Below, in pieces: positions 1 through 5,309 of a stretch of DNA of 6,637 nt; position 1 is the first letter of the stretch; each line of letters begins with the position of its first letter. Position numbers and translations under genes: made by a program. The DNA is taken from NCBI GenBank assembly GCA_038200385.1, contig JBBPYA010000177.1, positions 1 to 6,637 of the forward strand, in the 5' to 3' direction. This DNA is from JBBPYA01 sp038200385 (lineage in GTDB: Bacteria > Actinomycetota > Actinomycetes > Mycobacteriales > Geodermatophilaceae). The notes beneath the pieces were generated by a model. That model made no database searches. It saw nothing but the letters and a program-made list of their open reading frames with translations, and was not told where the DNA came from.

Positions 1-63
1 CACGGCTCGGACTCCGCGGAATCCGCGGTCCGCGAGATCGGCCTGTTCTTCCCCTCGCTCTGA
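1..63 (+). CDS. ndk: Nucleoside diphosphate kinase, C-terminal end only (partial)
   Basis: Frame 1 reads HGSDSAESAVREIGLFFPSL and then TGA at 61-63. The HGSDS.ESA.REI.L.F pattern is the strongly conserved C-terminal part of nucleoside diphosphate kinase, the cytosolic enzyme that moves the gamma-phosphate from ATP to other nucleoside diphosphates. In this family the His of HGSD is the residue that is transiently phosphorylated; it is the first codon of the window, so the rest of the protein lies upstream and cannot be judged. The stop codon lies inside the first copy of a 17-base tandem repeat. ndk lying near rne is known in other actinobacteria, which agrees with the far end of this window. 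The motif is short but distinctive. Confidence 0.88.
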   Translation, partial: HGSDSAESAVREIGLFFPSL

Positions 64-140
64 TCTGACACGCACTGGTATGACACGCGCCCTGATCTGA
101 TGCGCCCTCTGAGCTGACACGCGCTCTGATCTGATGCGGC
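58..140. repeat. 17-base tandem repeat, about five degenerate copies, starting over the ndk stop
   Basis: Units follow the pattern CTCTGATCTGAYRCGCG. Anchors TGACACGC or TGATGCG start at 66, 81, 98, 115 and 132, giving steps of 15, 17, 17 and 17. Copies alternate between a TGACACGC and a TGATGCG form, so a 34-base double unit is also visible: 81-104 and 115-138 differ at one of 24 bases. The 13-base string CGCTCTGATCTGA occurs at 56-68, spanning the ndk stop, and again at 122-134, so the array may have grown from the end of ndk. I see no reading frame in it with a start and coding character. Function is unknown; slippage-generated spacer sequence is the simplest explanation. Confidence 0.8.
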
Positions 141-177
141 CTAGCTCGCGCGGCCCCAGCCGACCTACCGGACCGTA

Positions 178-217
178 GCGTGTCCTCGCGGGTGGTCCAC
201 CACCCGCGAGGACACGC
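178..217 (+). terminator. Perfect 19-bp inverted repeat, probable transcription end of ndk
   Basis: The left arm 178-196 (GCGTGTCCTCGCGGGTGGT) and right arm 199-217 are exact reverse complements separated by only CC, so an RNA hairpin would have about 17-18 GC-rich pairs and a small loop. It lies 115 bases after the ndk stop and 77 bases before the next start. There is no T-run after it, so it is not a canonical intrinsic terminator; actinobacterial hairpin terminators often lack the T-run. It could act on transcription from either side, stabilise an mRNA 3' end, or be a protein-binding site. The structure is certain, the role is inferred. Confidence 0.55.
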
Positions 218-218
218 G

Positions 219-239
219 ACGATCAGGTGACCTGATCGT
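219..239. promoter_or_regulatory. 21-base perfect palindrome, candidate regulator-binding site
   Basis: Ten-base arms ACGATCAGGT and ACCTGATCGT flank a single central G. The site begins one base after the large hairpin. If transcription of the exporter operon starts at the GTG at 294, it spans roughly -75 to -55, which suits an activator or distal operator better than a repressor covering the core promoter. No regulator gene is in the window to pair with it. It might also be a second hairpin in the ndk 3' region. Confidence 0.45.
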
Positions 240-281
240 GGCGGGGGCGAAACCGGGGCGACGGCTGTCGGTGGCGGCAGC

Positions 282-287
282 TAGCGT
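282..287 (+). promoter_or_regulatory. Candidate -10 element (TAGCGT) for a leaderless exporter mRNA
   Basis: TAGCGT fits the actinobacterial TANNNT -10 pattern and ends six bases before the GTG at 294, the spacing expected if that G is the first transcribed base. The -35 region is weak: GCGACG at 258-263 shares only the GAC core, with an 18-base spacer. The GAGG at 289-292 is one base from the start codon and too close to work as a ribosome-binding site, which supports a leaderless reading. Confidence 0.4.
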
Positions 288-293
288 CGAGGT

Positions 294-1238
294 GTGTCCG
301 GTCCCCCCTTCGGCGAGTCCCTGATCCATGCCCGCGGGCTGACCAAGCGGTTCGACGACTTCACCGCCGTGGACGCGATCGACGTCGACGTGGCCCGTGG
401 CGAGGCGTTCGGCTTCCTCGGGCCCAACGGAGCCGGCAAGTCCTCGACGATGCGCATGATCGGGTGTGTCAGCCCCCCGTCGGCGGGCACCCTGCGCATC
501 CTCGGACTGGACCCGGCCGTCGATGGGCCGGCCATCCGGGGCCGACTCGGCGTGGTCCCGCAGCAGGACACCCTGGACCTGGAGCTCACCGTCCGGGAGA
601 ACCTGCTGATCTACGGCAGGTACTTCGGGATGTCCCGGGCCGCGGTCCGCGAGCGCGCCGCGGAGCTCCTGGACTTCGTACAGCTGACCGACCGCGCCAA
701 GGACAAGGTCGAGCCGCTGTCCGGCGGCATGAAGCGGCGGCTGACGATCGCCCGGTCCCTGATCAACGATCCGGAGATCCTGCTGCTCGACGAGCCGACC
801 ACCGGCCTGGACCCGCAGGCTCGGCACACCCTCTGGGACCGGCTGTTCCGACTCAAGCAGCGCGGGGTCACCCTCGTGCTCACCACGCACTACATGGACG
901 AGGCCGAGCAGCTGTGCGACCGGCTCGTGGTGATGGACAAGGGTCGCTTCGCCGCCGAGGGCAGCCCGCGCGAGCTGATCTCGACGTACAGCACCCGCGA
1001 GGTCCTGGAGCTGCGGTTCCCGGCCGACGAGGACACCGCTGTGTACGCCGAGAAGCTGGCCGGACTCGGTGAGCGGATCGAGGCGCTGCCCGACCGGCTG
1101 CTGGTCTACACCCACGACGGGGACCGCACCACCGAGCAGGTGCAGGCCCTCGGGGTGCACCCGGTGGGGACCCTTGTCCGGCGCAGCACCCTGGAGGACG
1201 TCTTCCTGCGGCTGACCGGCCGGACGTTGGTGGACTGA
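294..1238 (+). CDS. ABC transporter ATP-binding protein, NodI/DrrA type (ABC-2 exporter)
   Basis: This 314-residue protein is the cytoplasmic ATPase that would power export through the two permeases encoded just downstream. All nucleotide-binding-domain motifs are present: Walker A GPNGAGKSS at 43-51, Q-loop glutamines at 90-91, signature LSGGM at 142-146, Walker B LLLLDEP ending at 168 with catalytic Glu167, D-loop GLD to residue 173, and switch His198. The stretch VVPQQDTLDLELTVRENLLIYGRYFG (87-112, given in part) resembles NodI, and TTHYMDEAEQLCDRL is typical of the NodI/DrrA branch. The C-terminal ~90 residues are the usual accessory tail of this branch. The GTG start is chosen because no better start lies nearby and a -10-like box precedes it at leaderless spacing. 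The stop overlaps the next ATG by one base. Substrate cannot be read from the sequence. Confidence 0.93.
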   Translation: MSGPPFGESLIHARGLTKRFDDFTAVDAIDVDVARGEAFGFLGPNGAGKSSTMRMIGCVSPPSAGTLRILGLDPAVDGPAIRGRLGVVPQQDTLDLELTVRENLLIYGRYFGMSRAAVRERAAELLDFVQLTDRAKDKVEPLSGGMKRRLTIARSLINDPEILLLDEPTTGLDPQARHTLWDRLFRLKQRGVTLVLTTHYMDEAEQLCDRLVVMDKGRFAAEGSPRELISTYSTREVLELRFPADEDTAVYAEKLAGLGERIEALPDRLLVYTHDGDRTTEQVQALGVHPVGTLVRRSTLEDVFLRLTGRTLVD

Positions 1239-2053
1239 TGGCGACTCAGACCCCCGTCGTCGGGCAGCGGCGCTCCCCGGGACGGCTGGCGCGGACCGGC
1301 GCCGCCCTGGAGTACTGGCTCGTGCAGTACCGCAGCGTGTGGCGCGGCACCGTCGTCTCCGGCGTCCTCACCCCGGTGCTGTTCCTCACCGCGATGGGAG
1401 TGGGGCTCGGGAGCCTGGTCGACGGCGCCGGTCGGCTGGGCGGGCAGTACCTGCTCTTCCTCGCCCCGGGCCTGATGGCGGCCACCGCGATGCAGACCGC
1501 CGAGTTCGAGTCCACGTACCCGGTGATGGGCGGGATCAAGTGGATCCGCACCTACCACGCGATGCTGGCCACCCCGCTCGGCGTGGGGGACATCCTGGTC
1601 GGGCACCTGCTCTTCGTCGCATTGCGCGTGTTCAGCGTGGCCTCGGTCTACCTGGTCGTGATGAGCCTGTTCGGGGTGGTCGGGTCGTGGCTGGCGCTCG
1701 CGGCGGTGCCGGCGGCGCTGCTGACCGGGATGGCCTTCGCCGCCCCGATCTTCGCCTTCGCCGCCTGGCACGAGAACGACGCCGGCTTCGCCGCGCTGGA
1801 GCGGTTCGTGATCGTGCCGCTGTTCCTCTTCTCGGGAACGTTCTTCCCGGTCAGCCAACTGCCCGACGCCATCGAGTGGGTGGCCTACGTGACCCCGCTG
1901 TGGCACGGCGTCGAGCTCTGTCGCTCGCTGGTCAGCGGCACCGCGCAGCTCTGGGTCTCCCTCGGGCACGTCGGATACCTGGCGCTGTGGGTCGGAGCCG
2001 GCGTGGTCACGGCGCACGCGGTGTTCGTGCGGCGGTTGGAGAAGACTGGATGA
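1238..2053 (+). CDS. ABC-2 type (NodJ/DrrB-like) permease, first of a pair
   Basis: A 271-residue inner-membrane protein, the usual length for this family. After a basic cytoplasmic N-terminus (1-36) I count six hydrophobic segments at about 38-60, 71-88, 119-145, 151-176, 189-207 and 242-263. Family marks are LFLAPGLMA near 73-81, the cytoplasmic RTYHAMLATPL at 104-114 that matches the TYEAML.TPL region of NodJ, and the final-loop pattern LFLFSGTFFPVSQLP at 195-209 followed by TPLWHGVELCRSL. It most likely forms half of the export channel with the next gene product and is powered by the upstream ATPase. Its ATG sits in the upstream TGA (TGATG), so translation is probably coupled. Its stop overlaps the next start as ATGA. 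The substrate is unknown. Confidence 0.9.
   Translation: MATQTPVVGQRRSPGRLARTGAALEYWLVQYRSVWRGTVVSGVLTPVLFLTAMGVGLGSLVDGAGRLGGQYLLFLAPGLMAATAMQTAEFESTYPVMGGIKWIRTYHAMLATPLGVGDILVGHLLFVALRVFSVASVYLVVMSLFGVVGSWLALAAVPAALLTGMAFAAPIFAFAAWHENDAGFAALERFVIVPLFLFSGTFFPVSQLPDAIEWVAYVTPLWHGVELCRSLVSGTAQLWVSLGHVGYLALWVGAGVVTAHAVFVRRLEKTG
2038..2044 (+). promoter_or_regulatory. Ribosome-binding site fixing the start of the second permease
   Basis: GGAGAAG ends five bases before the ATG at 2050. It lies inside the 3' end of the first permease gene and favours 2050 over possible starts farther upstream in the same frame, where the translation is an arginine-rich shadow of the first permease. Confidence 0.6.
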
Positions 2054-2913
2054 GCACCCGCCCCGACACCGCGACCACCAACACCCTGCCCACGCCGACC
2101 TCCGAGCGCTCGGCGACCCTGCTGGCCCGGATGATCCCGCTGCCACCGGTCAGCGCCCGGCGGGCCAGCCACCTGGTGGCCCGCAACCTGCTGGTCTACC
2201 GGCACGGCTGGCTCGTCGTCGTGTCCGGCTTCTTCGAGCCGCTGTTCTACCTGCTCTCGATCGGGATCGGCATCGGCGCGCTGGTCGGCACCGTCACCGT
2301 CGACGGCCGGGTGCTGGAGTACACCCTGTTCGTGGCGCCCGGCCTGCTGGCCTCCTCGGCCATGAACGGCGCCGTGTACGACTCGACGTTCAACATCTTC
2401 TTCAAGCTGAAGCACGCCAAGACCTACGACGCGATCCTGTCCACACCGATGTCGGCCGCGGACACCGCCGCCGGGGAGATCACCTGGGCGCTGATGAGGG
2501 GGTCGTTCTACTCCACGACGTTCCTCGTGGTGATGCTCGTGCTCGGGCTCGTCGCCTCGCCGTGGGCCGTGCTCGTCGTCCCGGCCTGCGTGCTGATCGG
2601 GTTCGCGTTCGCCTCGGTGGGGATGGCCGCCACGACGTACATGCGGGGCTGGCAGGACTTCGGCTTCGTGCAGCTGATCGTGCTGCCGATGTTCCTGTTC
2701 GCGACGACGTTCTACCCGCTGTCGACCTACCCCGAGGCCCTGCAGTGGGTGGTGGCCGCGACCCCGCTGTACCACGCCGTCGAGCTGGTCCGGGCGCTCA
2801 CCCTCGGGCTGGTCAACGCCTCGCTGCTCGGGCACGTGGCGTACCTGGCCGTGATGGGCCTGATCGGGCTCCGGGTCGCGGCCGGCCGGCTGGAGAAGCT
2901 GCTGCTCACCTGA
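2050..2913 (+). CDS. ABC-2 type (NodJ/DrrB-like) permease, second of a pair
   Basis: A 287-residue membrane protein related to the preceding permease. A Ser/Thr/Pro-rich cytoplasmic leader of about 50 residues precedes six hydrophobic segments at about 54-79, 91-108, 148-170, 172-195, 206-224 and 258-277. Shared features with its neighbour include LFVAPGLLASSAM at 93-105, KTYDAILSTPMSAADTAAGE at 124-143 (very close to the NodJ W/TYEAMLYTPL...D...GE region), and LPMFLFATTFYPLSTYPEAL at 212-231 followed by TPLYHAVELVRAL. Together they would make a heterodimeric channel served by one ATPase, unlike NodIJ, where one permease gene is the rule. The start at 2050 has a good ribosome-binding site and the four-base ATGA overlap. 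The gene ends 45 bases before the radical SAM gene, with an inverted repeat between. Confidence 0.9.
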   Translation: MSTRPDTATTNTLPTPTSERSATLLARMIPLPPVSARRASHLVARNLLVYRHGWLVVVSGFFEPLFYLLSIGIGIGALVGTVTVDGRVLEYTLFVAPGLLASSAMNGAVYDSTFNIFFKLKHAKTYDAILSTPMSAADTAAGEITWALMRGSFYSTTFLVVMLVLGLVASPWAVLVVPACVLIGFAFASVGMAATTYMRGWQDFGFVQLIVLPMFLFATTFYPLSTYPEALQWVVAATPLYHAVELVRALTLGLVNASLLGHVAYLAVMGLIGLRVAAGRLEKLLLT

Positions 2914-2921
2914 GCCGTCCC

Positions 2922-2946
2922 GTAGTTGCCTCGGAAAGGCAACTAC
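2922..2946. promoter_or_regulatory. 25-base inverted repeat between exporter and radical SAM operons (operator or terminator)
   Basis: Nine-base arms GTAGTTGCC (2922-2930) and GGCAACTAC (2938-2946) are exact reverse complements around the seven bases TCGGAAA. It starts eight bases after the exporter stop and ends 12 bases before the next ATG. As RNA it could end the exporter transcript, although no T-run follows. As DNA it is a good operator candidate, because its right arm overlaps the TACCCT box at 2944-2949; the TAGTTGC/GCAACTA half-sites recall MarR-type operators, which I offer only as an impression. The alternative TTG start at 2926 lies inside the left arm, which argues against using it. 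Confidence 0.5.
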
Positions 2947-2949
2947 CCT
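2944..2949 (+). promoter_or_regulatory. Candidate -10 element (TACCCT) for the radical SAM operon
   Basis: TACCCT fits TANNNT. Counting about seven bases on, transcription could begin at A2956, giving a leader of only three bases before the ATG at 2959. No Shine-Dalgarno-like sequence lies between, in keeping with a near-leaderless message. No clear -35 is visible; the left arm of the inverted repeat occupies that position. Confidence 0.35.
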
Positions 2950-2958
2950 GGCGCCACG

Positions 2959-4899
2959 ATGTCTGCCGCCCCGGAATCCTTGTTCCCGCGCCTGGAGGCC
3001 CTGCTGCCCCGGGTGTCCAAGCCGATCCAGTACGTCGGCGGTGAGCTGAACGCGACGGTGAAGGAGTGGGACACCGTCGACGTCCGGTGGGCGCTGATGT
3101 ACCCCGACGCCTACGAGGTCGGCCTGCCCAACCAGGGCGTGATGATCCTCTACGAGGTCCTCAACGAGCGCCCGGACACCTTGGCCGAGCGGACGTACGC
3201 CGTCTGGCCGGACCTGGCCGTCCTGATGCGCGAGCACGGCATCGGCCAGTTCACCGTGGACTCCCACCGCCCGGTCGCGGCGTTCGACGTCCTGGGGGTC
3301 AGCTTCGCCACCGAGCTGGGTTACACGAACCTGCTGGAGGCGCTGGACCTCGCCGGCATCCCGCTGCACGCCGCCGACCGCACCGAGGACCATCCCGTTG
3401 TGCTGGCCGGCGGGCACGCCGCGTTCAACCCCGAGCCGATCGCGGCCTTCGTGGACGCCGCGGTCCTCGGCGACGGCGAGCAGGCGGTCCTGGACATCAC
3501 CGACACGATCCAGCGGTGGAAGTCCGAGGGCCGCCCGGGTGGACGCGCCGAGCTGCTGCTGCGGCTGGCCGTCGTGGACGGCGTCTACGTGCCGAGCCTG
3601 TACGACGTGGACTACCTCGATGACGCGCGGATCCGGCGGGTGGCCCCGAACCGGCCCGGTGTGCCGTACCGCGTGCACAAGCGCACCGTCATGGACCTGG
3701 ACCAGTGGCCCTACCCCAAGCAGCCGCTGGTCCCGCTCGCGGAGAGCGTGCACGAGCGGATGAGCGTGGAGATCTTCCGCGGCTGCACCCGGGGCTGCCG
3801 GTTCTGCCAGGCCGGGATGATCACCCGTCCGGTCCGGGAGCGCTCGATCACCGGGGTGGGCGAGATGGTCGAGCGCGGGCTGCGGGCCACCGGCTTCGAG
3901 GAGGTGGGTCTGCTCTCGCTGTCCAGCGCGGACCACTCCGAGATCGGACAGATCGCCAAGGGTCTCGCCGACCGCTACGAGGGGACGAACACCTCGCTGT
4001 CCCTGCCCTCGACCAGGGTGGACGCGTTCAACGTGACGCTGGCCAACGAGCTGTCCCGGGGCGGGCGTCGGTCGGGGTTGACGTTCGCACCGGAGGGCGG
4101 CAGCGAGCGGCTGCGCGCGGTGATCAACAAGATGGTCACCAAGGACGACCTGATCCGGACGGTGAGTACGGCGTACGCCGCGGGCTGGCGGCAGGTGAAG
4201 TTGTACTTCATGTGCGGTCTGCCGACCGAGACCGACGAGGACGTCCTGGAGATCGCCGAGATGGCTAAGGACGTGATCCGGGCCGGCCGGGTGGCCGCGG
4301 GTCATCGCGACATCCGCTGCACGGTGTCCATCGGTGGATTCGTGCCCAAGCCGCACACACCGTTCCAGTGGGCCGGGCAGGCGGCGGCCGACACCATCGA
4401 CCGGCGGCTGCGGCTGCTCCGCGCGGCGATCAACGCCGACCGCAGCCTGGGCCGGGCGATCGGGATGCGCTACCACGACGGCAAGCCCGGCATCATCGAA
4501 GGGCTGCTCTCGCGCGGTGACCGCCGGGTGGGCGCGGTCATCGAGGCGGTCTGGCGGGCCGGTGGCCGTTTCGACGGGTGGAGCGAGCACTTCTCCTACG
4601 ACCGGTGGGTCGCCGGCTGTCGCGAGGCCCTCTCCGGGTCCGGGGTGGATCTGGACTGGTACACCGTCCGGGAACGCGGTGAGTCCGAGGTGCTGCCGTG
4701 GGACCACCTGGACTCCGGTCTGGACAAGGAGTGGCTCTGGGCGGACTGGCAGGACGCGCTGGACGAGACCGAGGTCGAGGACTGCCGGTGGACCCCCTGC
4801 TACGACTGCGGGGTGTGCCCCGGGATGGGCACCGAGATCCAGATCGGCCCGACCGGCCGCACCCTGCTGCCGCTGACCCCGGTCGCCTCCGCTCCGTGA
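2959..4899 (+). CDS. TIGR03960-type radical SAM protein with N-terminal B12-binding-like domain
   Basis: A 646-residue cytosolic protein. Residues about 40-185 look like a cobalamin-binding (Rossmann-type) region: YPDAYEVGLPNQG, then DVLGVSFATELGYTNLLEAL at 110-129 and VVLAGGHAAFNPEPIA at 147-162; I see no DxHxxG motif for a histidine ligand to cobalt. The radical SAM core follows at about 265-500, with the [4Fe-4S]-binding CxxxCxxC as Cys276, Cys280, Cys283 in FRGCTRGCRFC, and a later FVPKPHTPFQW at 461-471, a segment shared with MiaB/RimO-like enzymes. The C-terminus holds a second cysteine group, Cys609, 614, 617 and 620, which may bind another cluster or zinc. The ATG at 2959 is preferred because SLFPRLEALLPRVSKPIQYVGGEL is the usual family N-terminus and the upstream TTG falls in an inverted repeat. 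Its stop overlaps the GNAT start (GTGA). Reaction and substrate are, to my knowledge, not established. Confidence 0.92.
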   Translation: MSAAPESLFPRLEALLPRVSKPIQYVGGELNATVKEWDTVDVRWALMYPDAYEVGLPNQGVMILYEVLNERPDTLAERTYAVWPDLAVLMREHGIGQFTVDSHRPVAAFDVLGVSFATELGYTNLLEALDLAGIPLHAADRTEDHPVVLAGGHAAFNPEPIAAFVDAAVLGDGEQAVLDITDTIQRWKSEGRPGGRAELLLRLAVVDGVYVPSLYDVDYLDDARIRRVAPNRPGVPYRVHKRTVMDLDQWPYPKQPLVPLAESVHERMSVEIFRGCTRGCRFCQAGMITRPVRERSITGVGEMVERGLRATGFEEVGLLSLSSADHSEIGQIAKGLADRYEGTNTSLSLPSTRVDAFNVTLANELSRGGRRSGLTFAPEGGSERLRAVINKMVTKDDLIRTVSTAYAAGWRQVKLYFMCGLPTETDEDVLEIAEMAKDVIRAGRVAAGHRDIRCTVSIGGFVPKPHTPFQWAGQAAADTIDRRLRLLRAAINADRSLGRAIGMRYHDGKPGIIEGLLSRGDRRVGAVIEAVWRAGGRFDGWSEHFSYDRWVAGCREALSGSGVDLDWYTVRERGESEVLPWDHLDSGLDKEWLWADWQDALDETEVEDCRWTPCYDCGVCPGMGTEIQIGPTGRTLLPLTPVASAP

Positions 4900-5309
4900 G
4901 CCGTCCGCTGCGCCTGACCCGCGAGGCCGACGGTGTCGACTGGGCAGCGCACAAGGCGGACCTGGCCGCCGACCGGTTCGACAACGGCCGCAGTCCCGAC
5001 CAGCTGCGGGCCAGCTACACCGCCCCGGGAGTCCGGCTCTGCCTGGCTTGGCTCGACGACCGGCTGATCGGCACCGCGCGGGCGCTCAGTGACGGTGTCG
5101 GCAACGCGTGGTTGGTCGACGTCTGGACCGCGACGCCGTACCGGCGGTCCGGGGTCGGTACGGCGATGATCCGCGATCTGCTCGATCGGTTGCCGGGCCA
5201 GCACGTCGCCTTGTTCACCGAGGACCACCGGGCCTTCTACGAGTCGCTGGGTTTCGCCCTTGAGCGGGACGGCCTGTCGACGGTGGTCGGTTCCTGGCTG
5301 GAGAGCTGA
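4896..5309 (+). CDS. GNAT family N-acetyltransferase
   Basis: A 137-residue protein with the hallmarks of a small single-domain GNAT, which transfers acetyl from acetyl-CoA to an amine. The acetyl-CoA pyrophosphate loop is YRRSGVGTAMIRDLL at 82-96 (R/QxxGxG form), preceded by the beta4 strand WLVDVWTATP at 72-81. The C-terminal FYESLGFALERDGLSTVVG at 114-132 is also typical. Residues 1-60 hold the expected first strands and helices, with RLIGTARALSDG at 56-67 as the central beta turn. The GTG start overlaps the radical SAM stop by four bases (GTGA) and no Shine-Dalgarno is visible, so it should depend on translational coupling. Its TGA overlaps the next ATG by one base. It sits between two genes that are normally direct neighbours, so a role in the same process, perhaps acetylating their product or the partner, is possible but unproven. 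Confidence 0.87.
   Translation: MSRPLRLTREADGVDWAAHKADLAADRFDNGRSPDQLRASYTAPGVRLCLAWLDDRLIGTARALSDGVGNAWLVDVWTATPYRRSGVGTAMIRDLLDRLPGQHVALFTEDHRAFYESLGFALERDGLSTVVGSWLES
5300..5303 (+). promoter_or_regulatory. Ribosome-binding site for the radical-SAM-partner gene
   Basis: GGAG lies five bases before the ATG at 5309 and within the last codons of the GNAT gene. It supports this ATG, which is also joined to the GNAT stop as TGATG. Confidence 0.5.

Noticed and set aside
64..293. tRNA or other known RNA gene in the first gap
   Set aside because: No cloverleaf, T-loop or other familiar RNA signature is visible; the structure is accounted for by tandem repeats and two dyads.
165..1160. 331-codon antisense frame over the ABC ATPase gene
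   Set aside because: It is opposite a complete ABC ATPase with all motifs, has no recognisable domain, and crosses the hairpin region.
1339..2049. Upstream extension of the second permease in the same frame
   Set aside because: The translation is Arg/Pro/Gly-rich shadow of the first permease. The ATG at 2050 has a GGAGAAG and a four-base overlap typical of the operon.
2926..2958. TTG start adding 11 residues to the radical SAM protein
   Set aside because: It lies inside the inverted repeat, upstream of the -10-like box, and the family N-terminus begins naturally after the ATG at 2959.
1885..4707. 940-codon antisense open frame across the permease and radical SAM genes
   Set aside because: It mirrors well-recognised sense genes, its product is an Arg/Gly/His/Gln-rich shadow with no domain pattern, and long antisense frames are expected at this GC content.
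4698..4895. N-terminal extension of the GNAT frame
   Set aside because: It reads through the radical SAM gene as low-complexity shadow; the GNAT fold is complete from the GTG at 4896.
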